Positions 29,732 through 38,477 of a stretch of 64,000 nucleotides of DNA are shown here, in pieces. A program made the position numbers and the translations under genes. The DNA comes from Flavobacteriales bacterium (lineage in GTDB: Bacteria > Bacteroidota > Bacteroidia > Flavobacteriales_F > PHOS-HE28), in contig JADJCS010000009.1 of assembly GCA_016703105.1 (NCBI GenBank), positions 124,001 to 188,000 on the forward strand, written 5' to 3'. The notes under the pieces are model-generated. The model was not told the origin of the DNA. It ran no database searches and worked only from the letters and a program-made list of their open reading frames with translations. The number at the start of each line of letters is the position of its first letter. Position 1 is the first letter of the stretch.

Positions 29732-31456
29732 TCAGGGGGATTCCACCGCAGGTGCCCGCATCAGGAAACGGACCTCGCAGATCGTGCCTCCCTCGTGGCG
29801 GTAGGTCGCGCTGCCGTCCAGCTTTTCGGCGAGCGCCTCCACCACTTCCAGGCCCAACTTGCCCTGGCCTTCCGTAGAGGAGGGGTTCATACCCGTGCCA
29901 TTGTCCTTCACCAGCAGGAGGTGCGACCCATCCCCCGCGGCGCGCACCTCCACTTCGATGTGTCCTCCGGTGACCAAGGGGAACGCGTGCTGGTAGCAGT
30001 TGGCAAGAAGTTCACAGAAGATGATACCTATGTCGATGGCCGTATCCGGGTCGGTCACCATCCCAGTGGCTTCGATGCTATGGCTCACCGTCCGGCTGCG
30101 CGGTTCGAAAAGGGCCGCGATGCTCATGGCCAGTTCGTGGAACAACCGGTCCAACCGGATACCCCGCAGATCGGGCATGCCATAGAGCTTATGGTGCACC
30201 AAGGCCATCATGTCGATGCGTCGCTTGCCCCGCACGAACTCTTCACGTGCCGCACCGTCAGGAAGGCGTTGGGCCTGCAGATTGAGCAAACTGCTCACCA
30301 CTTGCAGGTTGTTCTTCACCCGGTGATGCACCTCGCGGTCCAATACGTCCCTTTCGCCGAGTACTTTGGCCAACTTCCGCTCCTGGCTGCGCGATCTTTT
30401 CTCCTGCACCCGCAGGCGTTTTTGATCGCCGCGCCGACGGAGCCATGCCCAGATGATCAGGATGAGCAGGATGCTCAACAAAGCGCCGAGCCAGAGGATC
30501 AGGTTCCACTCGGGGACCGTCCAGGAGCGGATCGCCTCGGTGTCCATCACCGCGCCGATCTGGAAGTTCACCCCGTTCATCGAGTGCGGCAAGATCTGCA
30601 CCACCGCGCGCATGGACCCTTGCTCCACCGGGATCGCCCGCCGGTCCATTTTCACTTTCCAACGGCGCAAAGCCTCGGGATAGGCTTGGCCCAGCGCACT
30701 GCTATCAGGGCCTTGATCGAGCAGGTCGAGCCCGCTCTCCATGAGCACGATCGCGCGGTAAGTGCGGGCAAGGTCCTGGCGCACCGTGCCCCTCACCACA
30801 TCCTGCGGTCGGATCGAGAAGGCCAGCACGCGGAACGGCCGGTTGCGTTCCGATGGGCGGATAAGCTGGCCGACATGGAGCAGCGCCATGGTGTCGGCTC
30901 TAGTTACCATGCCAGCGCTCCAGATCGGTGCACCTTGTTGGTCCTCCAGGGCCCGGCTGAACCAATTCTGCGTGCGCGGGTCATAGGTCTCCTCCATGAT
31001 CATCCGCCGCGTGGTGTCCGAGCCTTTGTCGGCGAGCAACGGCCATGTCATAGGGTACCCGAGACCGGGCCCGGTAAGCGAACGCCGCACCATGAGCGTG
31101 CCGTTCTCGCGGAGCAGGGAGACCTCACTTCCGCGCTCGTCGGCCAAATGGACCGCCATCAAGGCGGGCTTCGTGGACATCAGCGCCTGCCAGCGCTCCA
31201 ACAGCCGACCGGCGGAAGTGCTATCGGAAACGGCCACGAAGGCGGCCTCCTCCCGAAGATCCTCGGCCAGTTGATCGAATCCGGACAAGGCCTGTCTGCG
31301 GATGCTCTGGATGGTACGGTCCATGCCCAGGCGCGCCAGCTCGTCCAACCGTGCGGGCATTCGAAGAACGGCGGTGGTCAATACGGCGAGCGCGGCGATG
31401 AGCACGACCGCGATCGCCAGGTACAACCATCCGTCCGAACGTCCGCGTTCCTCCAT
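29732..31456 (-). CDS. Sensor histidine kinase, HisKA_2 type
   Basis: The 574-residue membrane kinase has an N-terminal helix (LYLAIAVVLIAALAVLTTAV), an extracytoplasmic sensor of about 280 residues that may be a CACHE-like domain, and a second helix (about 315-338, LILWLGALLSILLILIIWAW). The HisKA_2 phosphoacceptor motif LDREVHHRVKNNLQVVSSLL lies near 368-387 with the conserved HHRVKNN. A HATPase domain follows, with FCELLANCYQHAF (N box) and VKDNGTGM (G1 box). No response regulator gene is adjacent, so it is an orphan kinase. It is the last gene of a minus-strand run with small gaps. Confidence 0.9.
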   Translation of the reverse strand: MEERGRSDGWLYLAIAVVLIAALAVLTTAVLRMPARLDELARLGMDRTIQSIRRQALSGFDQLAEDLREEAAFVAVSDSTSAGRLLERWQALMSTKPALMAVHLADERGSEVSLLRENGTLMVRRSLTGPGLGYPMTWPLLADKGSDTTRRMIMEETYDPRTQNWFSRALEDQQGAPIWSAGMVTRADTMALLHVGQLIRPSERNRPFRVLAFSIRPQDVVRGTVRQDLARTYRAIVLMESGLDLLDQGPDSSALGQAYPEALRRWKVKMDRRAIPVEQGSMRAVVQILPHSMNGVNFQIGAVMDTEAIRSWTVPEWNLILWLGALLSILLILIIWAWLRRRGDQKRLRVQEKRSRSQERKLAKVLGERDVLDREVHHRVKNNLQVVSSLLNLQAQRLPDGAAREEFVRGKRRIDMMALVHHKLYGMPDLRGIRLDRLFHELAMSIAALFEPRSRTVSHSIEATGMVTDPDTAIDIGIIFCELLANCYQHAFPLVTGGHIEVEVRAAGDGSHLLLVKDNGTGMNPSSTEGQGKLGLEVVEALAEKLDGSATYRHEGGTICEVRFLMRAPAVESP

Positions 31457-31497
31457 CCTTTACGCAAGGATACGGCGTGCCCTCACGACCGCGGTGG

Positions 31498-31884
31498 CTA
31501 TGGGCATGGTCGCACCATGACGACCGCACGGGCCAGTTCCAAATCCACCGCGCCGCTCTTGATCTGTTCGGTGGTGAGTTCCGTGGGCCGGAACCAGAAC
31601 CCGTTCAATTTACCCACAAGCTTCGAACCTGCTTTCATGCATGTATCCGCATGCATGGTCTCCACGGTGAAGCCTTGATGGCTGAGCGCCAATTCCAAGG
31701 AGAGCTGCCGATCATCGGTCGTGGTGTTCTCCAGCCGGAGCAGCAATTCTGAAGGCCGCCCGACCGAATGCGACCAACGGTATCCGATCGCGATGCCTTC
31801 TACCTGGCCTTTGGAGGTGAACTTCTGTGCGGCCGCTGAGGGCGCGAGCAACAGGAAGAGCGGAAGGGCGATGGATGTCCTCAT
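31498..31884 (-). CDS. Exported hypothetical protein, 128 aa
   Basis: The protein has a clear signal peptide (TSIALPLFLLLAPSAAAQ). The mature part is a short beta-rich domain with two Cys residues, one in MHADTCMKAG and one at the C-terminus (VRPCP), that could form a disulfide. No family is recognised. Its start overlaps the stop of the threonine aldolase gene by 4 nt, so it is translated together with it. Confidence 0.6.
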   Translation of the reverse strand: MRTSIALPLFLLLAPSAAAQKFTSKGQVEGIAIGYRWSHSVGRPSELLLRLENTTTDDRQLSLELALSHQGFTVETMHADTCMKAGSKLVGKLNGFWFRPTELTTEQIKSGAVDLELARAVVMVRPCP

Positions 31885-32903
31885 GGCACGATCCGTTCGA
31901 GGCTTTGCACCACGAGGTCGATGGCGTCGTCGTCCACATCCAGATGCGTAACCATGCGCACCATGCGCGGTCCGAATTGCACGGCCAGTATGCCTTCTTC
32001 GCGCAACTTGCCGAGAAACCGGTCCACCGGCACCCCGGCTTTCAAGGTGAAGACCACGATGTTCGTAGCAACGGGCACCACGCTCTCGACCCAGGGTCTG
32101 CCCTGGACCACCTCTTCCAAACGCTTGGCACGGGCGTGATCGTCCTTCAGTCTTTCCACATGGTTGTCCAAGGCGTAGAGACCTGCCGCCGCAAGAATGC
32201 CCGCTTGTCGCATGCCTCCACCAAAGCGCTTGCGCACCCTTCTGGCTTCAGCGATGAAAGAACCGCTACCTGTGAGCACTGAACCCACGGGAGCACCAAG
32301 GCCCTTGCTCAAGCAGATGCTGATGGAATGGAACGCGGCACCCCAGGCAGCTGGCGCGGTGCCATCCACCTGTATCGCGTTGAAGATGCGCGCGCCATCC
32401 ATGTGGAGCGTGAGCCCATATTTGTTGCACGCCGCGCGGATGCGCCTCACTTCGTTCAGGTCCCATACCGCACCGCCGCCCCGGTTCGCTGTGTTCTCGA
32501 TGTTCACCAACCGCGTCCGGGCCAAGTGCACGTTGTTCGCATCGCTGATGGCCGCTTCCACCTCCGCTGCGGTGAAACGTCCGCGATCGCTCGGGAGGAA
32601 CTTCACGCTGCATCCGCTGTTGGCCATCATACCGCCGCCTTCGTAGCGGTAGACATGGGCGCCTTCATCGCAGAGCACCTCGTCGCCGGGACGTGTGTGT
32701 ACGTTGATGGCGATCTGGTTCGTTTGTGTGCCGCTGGCGCAGAACAGACCTGCCTCGTGTCCGAAGAGCGCGGCCATGCGTTCCTCCAAGGCGTTCACCG
32801 TGGGGTCTTCGCCGAAGACGTCATCGCCCACTTCGGCGCGCAGCATGGCCTCGCGCATGCCGGGCGTGGGGCGGGTAACGGTATCGGAGCGCAGATCGAT
32901 CAT
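31881..32903 (-). CDS. ltaE: Low-specificity L-threonine aldolase
   Basis: This PLP enzyme cleaves L-threonine or allo-threonine to glycine and acetaldehyde. The N-terminus IDLRSDTVTRPTPGMREAM is the family hallmark. FGEDPTVNALEERMAALFG follows, then FCASGTQTNQIAI. The PLP-binding lysine is in SICLSKGLGAPVGSVL (about residues 195-210), and HMDGARIFNA contains the conserved Asp and Arg. With 340 residues the length is normal. The ATGA overlap with the small downstream gene and the 43-nt gap from the O-methyltransferase suggest an operon. Confidence 0.94.
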   Translation of the reverse strand: MIDLRSDTVTRPTPGMREAMLRAEVGDDVFGEDPTVNALEERMAALFGHEAGLFCASGTQTNQIAINVHTRPGDEVLCDEGAHVYRYEGGGMMANSGCSVKFLPSDRGRFTAAEVEAAISDANNVHLARTRLVNIENTANRGGGAVWDLNEVRRIRAACNKYGLTLHMDGARIFNAIQVDGTAPAAWGAAFHSISICLSKGLGAPVGSVLTGSGSFIAEARRVRKRFGGGMRQAGILAAAGLYALDNHVERLKDDHARAKRLEEVVQGRPWVESVVPVATNIVVFTLKAGVPVDRFLGKLREEGILAVQFGPRMVRMVTHLDVDDDAIDLVVQSLERIVP

Positions 32904-32946
32904 TGGTCCGGCAAGTTAGCCGGGGCCGCATTGTGCATAGACGACC

Positions 32947-33588
32947 CTATTTCTTCCGGGCTACTAGGATCCCATCGCGCAACGGCACCATCACCTGCTC
33001 CACCCGTGGATCCGCTTTCACCTTGCGGCTGTATTCCACGATGGCGCGAGTGGCTTCGTCCTGTTCGGCACCGGGAAGGAGCACCTTGGCGTTCCATAGC
33101 ACGTTGTCCGCGAGGATCAGCCCGCCGGGCCGCACTTTGTCGATCACCGCGTCGAAGTAGTTCGGGTAGTTCTGCTTGTCCGCATCGATGAAGACCAGGT
33201 CGAACGGTGCGGGAAGATCCGGGATCACTTCAAGCGCAGGCCGGTGGTGCATGGTGATGCGGTCGAGCATCCCGGCTTTCTCCACGTAGCGGTGCACCAT
33301 CTCCGGCAGATAGGGATCGATGTCGATGGTATGCACCATGCCGCCTTCGGCCAACCCTTCTGCCAGGCATAGCGCGCTGTAGCCGGTGAAGGTGCCGATC
33401 TCGACGACGGTCTTCGGTCGCACCAGATGACTGAGCATCGAGAGGAAGCGTCCCTGCAAATGCCCGCTGATCATGATCGGCATCTGCACCTTCGCATAGG
33501 TCTCTTCCGTCAGCTCGCGCAAGTAGCCCGCTTCCTCGGTGCTGTGGTGCTCGCAATAGGCGTCGAGGGCGGGGTCGAGGAAATTCAT
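32947..33588 (-). CDS. Class I SAM-dependent O-methyltransferase
   Basis: The 213-residue enzyme belongs to the catechol/caffeoyl-CoA O-methyltransferase type (Methyltransf_3). The SAM-binding motif I is VVEIGTFTGYSAL (about residues 61-73), an acidic residue follows in HTIDIDPYLPE, and the metal-binding residues are in DLVFIDADKQNYPNYFD (about 130-146) and GGLILADNVLW. The substrate cannot be told. It starts 6 nt after the stop of the kelch-repeat gene and precedes threonine aldolase, which suggests co-transcription. Confidence 0.92.
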   Translation of the reverse strand: MNFLDPALDAYCEHHSTEEAGYLRELTEETYAKVQMPIMISGHLQGRFLSMLSHLVRPKTVVEIGTFTGYSALCLAEGLAEGGMVHTIDIDPYLPEMVHRYVEKAGMLDRITMHHRPALEVIPDLPAPFDLVFIDADKQNYPNYFDAVIDKVRPGGLILADNVLWNAKVLLPGAEQDEATRAIVEYSRKVKADPRVEQVMVPLRDGILVARKK

Positions 33589-33594
33589 TGAAGA

Positions 33595-34770
33595 TCAGGG
33601 AAGCTTGATGAACGAGGAGCGCAAGATCAGGTCCCGACCGTGCACTAGGATCGTGTACCGCCCCGGAGCCAAAGTTCGAAGCTCCATGCGGCCATCGAGA
33701 GGAACGGGTGTACTGATCACCGTGCGCCCCAAGTCATCTACCAGGTCGCACTGGAGCCCGGCCAGTAGCGCCGCAGAGGATAGGGTGATATGATCCGTCG
33801 CCGGGTTCGGTCGCACGTTGATCACATCGTCGATGCGCTCTTCGATACCCGTCTCGAAGAACAACCGCCACCAATCGTTGTAGCGTTGCAAGTTGTCGCT
33901 GCCCGTGCCATAGTAGATGAGGCCGGCATCCGCCAAGACGGTCGTGATCCCGGAAACCCCTCCGCGTCGCGGACCACCAGCGAAGGAAGGGAACGTCGAG
34001 GCGGACCATGTCTCTGTAGTCCAGTGGTAGTTCAGGACATCCGCATGCACTGTAGCAAGGTCCGATGCCCCTCCGATCAGGAACCCATCGACCCCATCGG
34101 CTGCGAAGCGCGCGAGCGGAATGTCCTGCTGCTGCGTCCAGGTGTCCGTGAGCGCCGTGTACAGATACGCATCTGAGAGAGCCTGGAACGCGCTATCGGC
34201 CCCACCAATCAATTGCCCTCCTGCAAAACTCGCTCGGTGACGGGATGGGCCAGGAAGGGACGCTCGCTGGATCCATGTATCGATCGAGGGATCATACCGC
34301 CATGTTTCGTTCGTCGGGATGCCTCCCGCCAACATTCCTGTGCAGATGAATCCGAATTGGATGTCGTCGATGACAGTGCTCGCATACCGGCCGGGGGCTG
34401 GGAGGGAGGCGCGTTGTTCCCAGGTGTCGTTCACGGGGTCGTACCGCCAAAGTTCATTGAGCGGTCCGTTCCCGTCGATCCCACCGAACAAGTAGGCGTA
34501 ACCATCAACTTGGAAGGTGCTGCAGTATTGTCTGCCGGTCGCGGGCAGTGGAGCGACGATATCCCATGTGCTGGACCATTCATCAAAGGCGAACCAATCA
34601 TTGCGCAGGGCGAAGGAAGTGTCCAAGCCAGTGCCCACAAAAACTTTCCCGATCATGGAGAACGAGGCCGCATCATCGCGTGGTGTGCCAGGTAGGTCGG
34701 GTAGTTGCACCCAGGTCTGGGCGAGCGCTGAGAGTGGGACCAACAGCAGGGCAGAAGTGAGGGAGCGCAT
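33595..34770 (-). CDS. Kelch-repeat secreted protein with T9SS-type C-terminus
   Basis: The start at 34770 gives a signal peptide (SLTSALLLVPLSALAQ); an upstream in-frame ATG at 34854 would hide it. The body consists of kelch-type beta-propeller repeats such as AYLFGGIDGNGPLNELWRYD and NDTWEQRASLP, with W-R/D-x-D themes recurring every 50 or so residues. The final 75 residues form a type A sorting domain (VRPNPATDHITLS, LAPGRYTILVHG). It is probably a surface-attached propeller protein. It starts the minus-strand run with the O-methyltransferase. Confidence 0.85.
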   Translation of the reverse strand: MRSLTSALLLVPLSALAQTWVQLPDLPGTPRDDAASFSMIGKVFVGTGLDTSFALRNDWFAFDEWSSTWDIVAPLPATGRQYCSTFQVDGYAYLFGGIDGNGPLNELWRYDPVNDTWEQRASLPAPGRYASTVIDDIQFGFICTGMLAGGIPTNETWRYDPSIDTWIQRASLPGPSRHRASFAGGQLIGGADSAFQALSDAYLYTALTDTWTQQQDIPLARFAADGVDGFLIGGASDLATVHADVLNYHWTTETWSASTFPSFAGGPRRGGVSGITTVLADAGLIYYGTGSDNLQRYNDWWRLFFETGIEERIDDVINVRPNPATDHITLSSAALLAGLQCDLVDDLGRTVISTPVPLDGRMELRTLAPGRYTILVHGRDLILRSSFIKLP

Positions 34771-34828
34771 GCGTTGCTCGCCACAGCACGTGGCGAAGTC
34801 GATGCCCGAAGCTACGAATGGGATCGAA

Positions 34829-34899
34829 CCGCAACGGCGCAACGGTCGCGCCACGCTGCTTTTCGTTGCGGTCCCCTGGCGCTCGTTGCGCCGTTGCGG
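34829..34899. repeat. 16-bp perfect inverted repeat between convergent/tandem genes
   Basis: CCGCAACGGCGCAACG (34829-34844) is repeated in inverse at 34884-34899, with a 39-nt loop. It lies directly downstream of the acyl-CoA dehydrogenase stop (34910) and upstream of the kelch gene. It could terminate acyl-CoA dehydrogenase transcription, or it may be a dispersed palindrome. Confidence 0.6.
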
Positions 34900-34909
34900 T
34901 GAACGGACC

Positions 34910-36699
34910 TCAGAACGGGTTCTTCCCGTCCCCGATCAACTTCGCTGCCACCAGCCTCCGTGCGTTCTTGCTGTTGAAAGGCGCGCTCTTGGTGAAGCGC
35001 TTCGCGCCCATCAGCATCGCTTGGCGCTCATCGCCCTCGGCGAACGCGCTCACGGCCTCCTTGGCGTTCTTGGCGATGCGGTCCGCGGCATCACGGATGT
35101 AGATCTGGCACATAGCGACCTGCTCTTTCACCTCCTCACCTCCTTTCATCCCCGCGAGCTTGAGCGTCCGCAACAGCACGCTCTCCGCGAGGTAGGTATC
35201 GATCACCATGTCGCTGATGCGCATCACGATCTCCTGCTCATCGCCAAGCGCGAGGCCCAGTTTCTGCGCGGCGCCACCGGCGGCCATCAGCACGGCCTTC
35301 TTGAAGTTCGCCACCATGCGCTTCTCTTCGCCGAGCAATGAATCGTCCGGCTCTGGCATATCGGGGATGCCCATCAATTCAGCAGCGACTTGCATCGCCG
35401 GACCCATCAGATCGAGCTGGCCTTTCATCGCGCGCTTCAACAGCATGTCCACGGTTAGAAGGCGGTTGATCTCGTTGGTTCCCTCGAAGATCCGGTTGAT
35501 GCGGCTGTCGCGGTAGGCACGCTCCACGGGACTTTCGGCGCTGTAGCCCATGCCGCCATAGATCTGCACGGCTTCATCCACCACATAGTCCAAACACTCG
35601 CTGCCTGCCACTTTCAGGATGGCGGCTTCGGCGGCGTATTGCTCCACGCCCTTCAGCAAGGCGGTCGCGTGATCGGCGCCGCCGGCTTCCAACGCTTCGA
35701 TCGCTTGCTCCATGTCGTAGCTGCAACGGTAGGTTGCGCTCTCCACCACGTAGCAGTAAATGGCCATGTCCGCCAGCTTCTGCTGGATCGCACCGAAGCT
35801 GCTGATCGACTTGCCGAACTGCTGGCGTTCGTTCGCGTAGGTGATCGCGATATCCAGCGTCTGCTTCGCACCGCCGAGTGCGGCACCGGCCAATTTGATC
35901 CGGCCGATGTTCAGGATGTTCACCGCGATCTTGAAGCCGTTCTCGCGCGTGCTCAGCAGGTTCTCCACCGGCACCTTGCAGTCGTTGAAGAAGACCTGGC
36001 GGGTGCTGCTGCCCTTGATGCCCATCTTCTTCTCCTCCGGGTTCAGCGTGATGCCGCCGAAGCCCTTCTCCACGATGAAGGCGCTGAGGTTCTTGTCGTC
36101 GTCGATCTTGGCGAAGACGGTGAACACATCGGCGAAACCGCCGTTGGTGATCCACATCTTCTGGCCGTTGATGAGGTAGTGCTTGCCGTCGGGCGTGAGC
36201 ACCGCCTTGGTCTTGCCGCTGTTCGCATCGCTGCCACTTCCGGGTTCGGTGAGGCAGTAGCAGGCCTTCCATTCACCACTGGCCAGCTTGGGGATGTACT
36301 TCTTGCGCTGCTCCTCGTTGCCGTAGTAGAGTGTAGGCAAAGTGCCGATGCCCGTGTGCGCCGCGATCGCCACGCTGAAGCTGTAGCCCGCGCCGGTGCG
36401 CTCTGTGGCCAGCATCGTCGTCACGAAGTCCTTGCCGAAGCCGCCGAGGTCCTCCGGCACGCTGATGCCCAGCAGGCCCAGCTCACCCGCCTTTTCCAGC
36501 AGGCTCACCATCAAACCCTCCTCCTGGTGGTCTATCTTCTCCACATTCGGCCACACGTTCTGTTGCAGGAACTCCGTGCAGGTCTGCGCGATCATGCGCT
36601 GCTCCTCGTTGAACTCCTCGGGAATGAAGATGTCCTGCGGTGCGCTTTCGCGGATCAGGAATTCGCCGCCTTGAAGGGCTTTTTGGTTTCGATTGCCAT
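34910..36699 (-). CDS. Acyl-CoA dehydrogenase (frameshift near N-terminus)
   Basis: This FAD enzyme introduces the trans-2,3 double bond into acyl-CoA in the first step of beta-oxidation. Family signs are CYCLTEPGSGSDANSGKTKA (FAD/substrate region), KMWITNGGFADVFTVFAKI, YANERQQFGKSISSFGAIQ, and the C-terminal YGGMGYSAESPVERAYRDSRI with RIFEGTNEINR. The main frame begins at 36595 with MIAQT, but the natural N-terminus (MAIETKKP, then GGEFLIRESAPQDIFIPEEF) lies upstream in another frame. One missing base in the short G run near 36675-36678 accounts for this, and adding it gives 596 residues. It is the last gene of the interrupted beta-oxidation set. Confidence 0.92.
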
Positions 36700-36774
36700 G
36701 ACTGCTGAATTGAGAGGGTTCTAACGGAGAGGGAAGGAGTTCGTTCGTGTTGTGGAAGTCGGAGATTTGAGGCC

Positions 36775-37319
36775 GTGCAGCTCCACCGCTTCCTCCTCAC
36801 CATCCTTCCATCGCCGGCTCTTTCCGCCGAGGTGGACCGGCTGAAGGCCTTGGTGCATGAGCACGTCGGTTCCTTCAGTGGGCGCAATACCGCGCCGCAC
36901 ATCACCCTCTTCTTCGCAGACCTGCCGTTGGAATGTGAAGGCGACATCTGCGAGGGGATCGCACGCGGTGTGGTCGGACACAAAGGCTTCATGCTGCGCT
37001 ACAACGGCATCACGCACTTCCCTGACAAACGCACTATCTACATCGATTTGGTGGAGAAGGAGGTCATCGCACCGGTCCGCAGCAGCATCGTCTCGGAGGT
37101 CCGCAACTATCCGCAACTCAGCGAGGCCATCCGCGAGACCGACCATCCGCACCTCACCATCGCGGCGGGGCTCAAGCCCGCGCAGTTCGAGAAGGCCTCG
37201 AAGTCCTCATGCCACATGAGTTGCGCAGTGAAGAGCAGGTGACCGAAGTGGTCTTGCTGCGCCGCGAACTGCGCCCCGGTGCACGGTATGAGCATGTCCG
37301 CACTTTCCCGCTGGAATGA
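36775..37319 (+). CDS. 2'-5' RNA ligase family (2H phosphoesterase) protein, frameshifted near the end
   Basis: This is a two-histidine phosphoesterase fold protein. Both catalytic motifs are present: HITLFF (about residue 42) and HLTIAAG (about 124). Such enzymes act on 2'-5' or cyclic phosphates of RNA or nucleotides; the exact substrate is unknown. The start is GTG at 36775. The frame breaks near 37200: the frame as read ends at 37242, while the other frame continues sensibly with VLMPHELRSEEQVTEVVLLR and YEHVRTFPLE to the stop at 37319. One missing base, probably an A in the AA of CGAAGTCC, restores 181 residues. It is convergent to the Bro-N gene, with the palindrome array in between. 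Confidence 0.82.
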
Positions 37320-37331
37320 GGGCAGCCATTT

Positions 37332-37517
37332 CAGTTGGTTACAAATTGTAACCGACTGCAACTGGTAACGATCTGTTACCAGTTGCCCACGCGACCGATC
37401 CAACCGGTTACGATCTGTAACCGGTTGCCAGCGCTCCATTTCAGTTGGTGACAAACCGTCACCGACTGAAACCCCAACAACGGCCGAGTTCAACTGGTGA
37501 CGACTTGTCACCGGTTG
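37332..37517. repeat. Array of five 27-nt palindromes
   Basis: Five palindromes of exactly 27 nt lie at 37332-37358, 37359-37385, 37401-37427, 37442-37468 and 37491-37517. Each has 12-nt arms around a 3-nt centre, with a core GGTnAC...GTnACC. The variable n covaries between the arms (T/A, A/T, T/A, G/C, G/C), and arms match at 10-11 of 12 positions. A sixth copy lies inside the neighbouring Bro-N-like gene at 38201-38227. Read on the minus strand, every copy can be translated as Q-x-V-T-x-x-x-[QR]-L. It is not a CRISPR array, since spacers are 0, 15, 14 and 22 nt and no cas gene is near. Confidence 0.85.
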
Positions 37518-37561
37518 GAAAGCATGGCTGATGGTCCGGGGCATGGCTTGCAGCGTGGTTC

Positions 37562-38416
37562 CTACTTCTTGTTCTTCTTGGGTAGGGCCTTCTTCTTCGG
37601 TGGCAGGAAATTGCTCCCCGACACCACCGACTTGCCCGTGCGTTGCTCCAGCTCCAGCCGCGCCTTCTTGGCGATACCGCCACCCTTCCTTGCCGCGACC
37701 TTGTTCTTCGGCATGCCGGTGGCCTGTTCGGTTTCGGCGATCTGCCGGGTGCTCATCTCGGCCAGTGCCGTGAAGATCAGTTCGGCCTCGGTCATGTGGT
37801 CGCGGAGGTTCTGGGTCTTCAGGCCTTTGATGGACTTGTGGTCCTTCACCGTAACGCCGCTCCACTCCTGATGGATGATGTTGGTGAGGATCGCGAACTC
37901 TTCGCCTTCCTTGATGTCGTGGTTCTTCCAGTAGTCGGTGAGCTTGTTGCGCGTCTCCTGGCCCATCATGCGCTGCTGGATCCATTTCTCGCTGCGGCCG
38001 TGCTTCAGCCAGAGCTCGCGGGCGCGATCAACGGATAGGCTCGGATCGGCCATCTCTTGCATGCGCTCATAGCCCACCTTCGCCAGCCAGAGCTTGATGG
38101 GTTCCGCTTTCGGGCTGGGAACCGATTGGACCAGTCGCAGGAGCGTCTCTGCCTTGGCCACATCCGTCTCACGCATCTTGCCATCCTCGGCGGGTAATTT
38201 CAACTGGTAACAATCTGTTACCAGTTGGCTGCCTTCCTTGGCCAGCCTGCCTTTCAGCACTTTCCAGTACTTGCGCGCGGCTTGGTAGTCGGACGACTGG
38301 GTCAACGCTCGTATGATGTCGATCACCGAGAACCACCACGTCTCCGTGGCATCATCATAGAGCCGACGGATCTGATGTTGTTCGAACAGAGTAGCGGAGG
38401 GTAGCAGGGCGCTCAT
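37562..38416 (-). CDS. Bro-N / DinD-like domain protein
   Basis: The 284-residue protein resembles the Bro-N/DinD-type family common in Bacteroidota. The N-terminal domain has WWFSVIDIIRALTQSSDYQAARKYW (given here in part: WWFSVIDIIRAL, residues about 28-39) and LKGRLAKEGSQLVTDCYQLK. ETLLRLVQSVPSPKAEPIKL and WLAKVGYERMQEMADP follow. Bro-N domains bind DNA in phage antirepressors and baculovirus BRO proteins. The C-terminus is very Lys-rich (PPKKKALPKKNKK). The start at 38416 gives MSALLPSATLFEQHQ; a longer frame to 38593 has no protein-like sequence. The stop is 45 nt from the palindrome array, and a sixth palindrome lies within the coding region. Function and target are not known. Confidence 0.75.
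   Translation of the reverse strand: MSALLPSATLFEQHQIRRLYDDATETWWFSVIDIIRALTQSSDYQAARKYWKVLKGRLAKEGSQLVTDCYQLKLPAEDGKMRETDVAKAETLLRLVQSVPSPKAEPIKLWLAKVGYERMQEMADPSLSVDRARELWLKHGRSEKWIQQRMMGQETRNKLTDYWKNHDIKEGEEFAILTNIIHQEWSGVTVKDHKSIKGLKTQNLRDHMTEAELIFTALAEMSTRQIAETEQATGMPKNKVAARKGGGIAKKARLELEQRTGKSVVSGSNFLPPKKKALPKKNKK
38201..38227. repeat. Sixth 27-nt palindrome, inside the Bro-N-like gene
   Basis: The arms CAACTGGTAACA and TGTTACCAGTTG are a perfect 12-bp inverted repeat around ATC. It differs from the array unit at 37359-37385 at one position. On the minus strand, in the gene's own frame, it encodes QLVTDCYQL. Confidence 0.88.
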
Positions 38417-38477
38417 GGTTTCAGCGGGTGACGGCTTCTTCGTCAACGCGCATTGAACAACATACGGACAGGATGCA

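Noticed and set aside
29795..31678. Plus-strand 627-codon frame opposite the histidine kinase
   Set aside because: The kinase on the other strand has clear motifs; this frame has none and is a GC-bias shadow.
35639..36724. Plus-strand 361-codon frame opposite the acyl-CoA dehydrogenase
   Set aside because: It is composed of Leu/Val/His/Arg-rich antisense sequence, with a well-supported enzyme on the other strand.
37332..37517. Possible CRISPR array
   Set aside because: The repeats are palindromes that differ from each other, the gaps are irregular (0-22 nt) and no cas genes are present.
37107..37985. Minus-strand 292-codon frame that includes the QxVT peptides
   Set aside because: Most of it is a shifted reading of the Bro-N gene with low-complexity sequence. 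Only the palindromes give repeated peptides, so I do not call it a gene.
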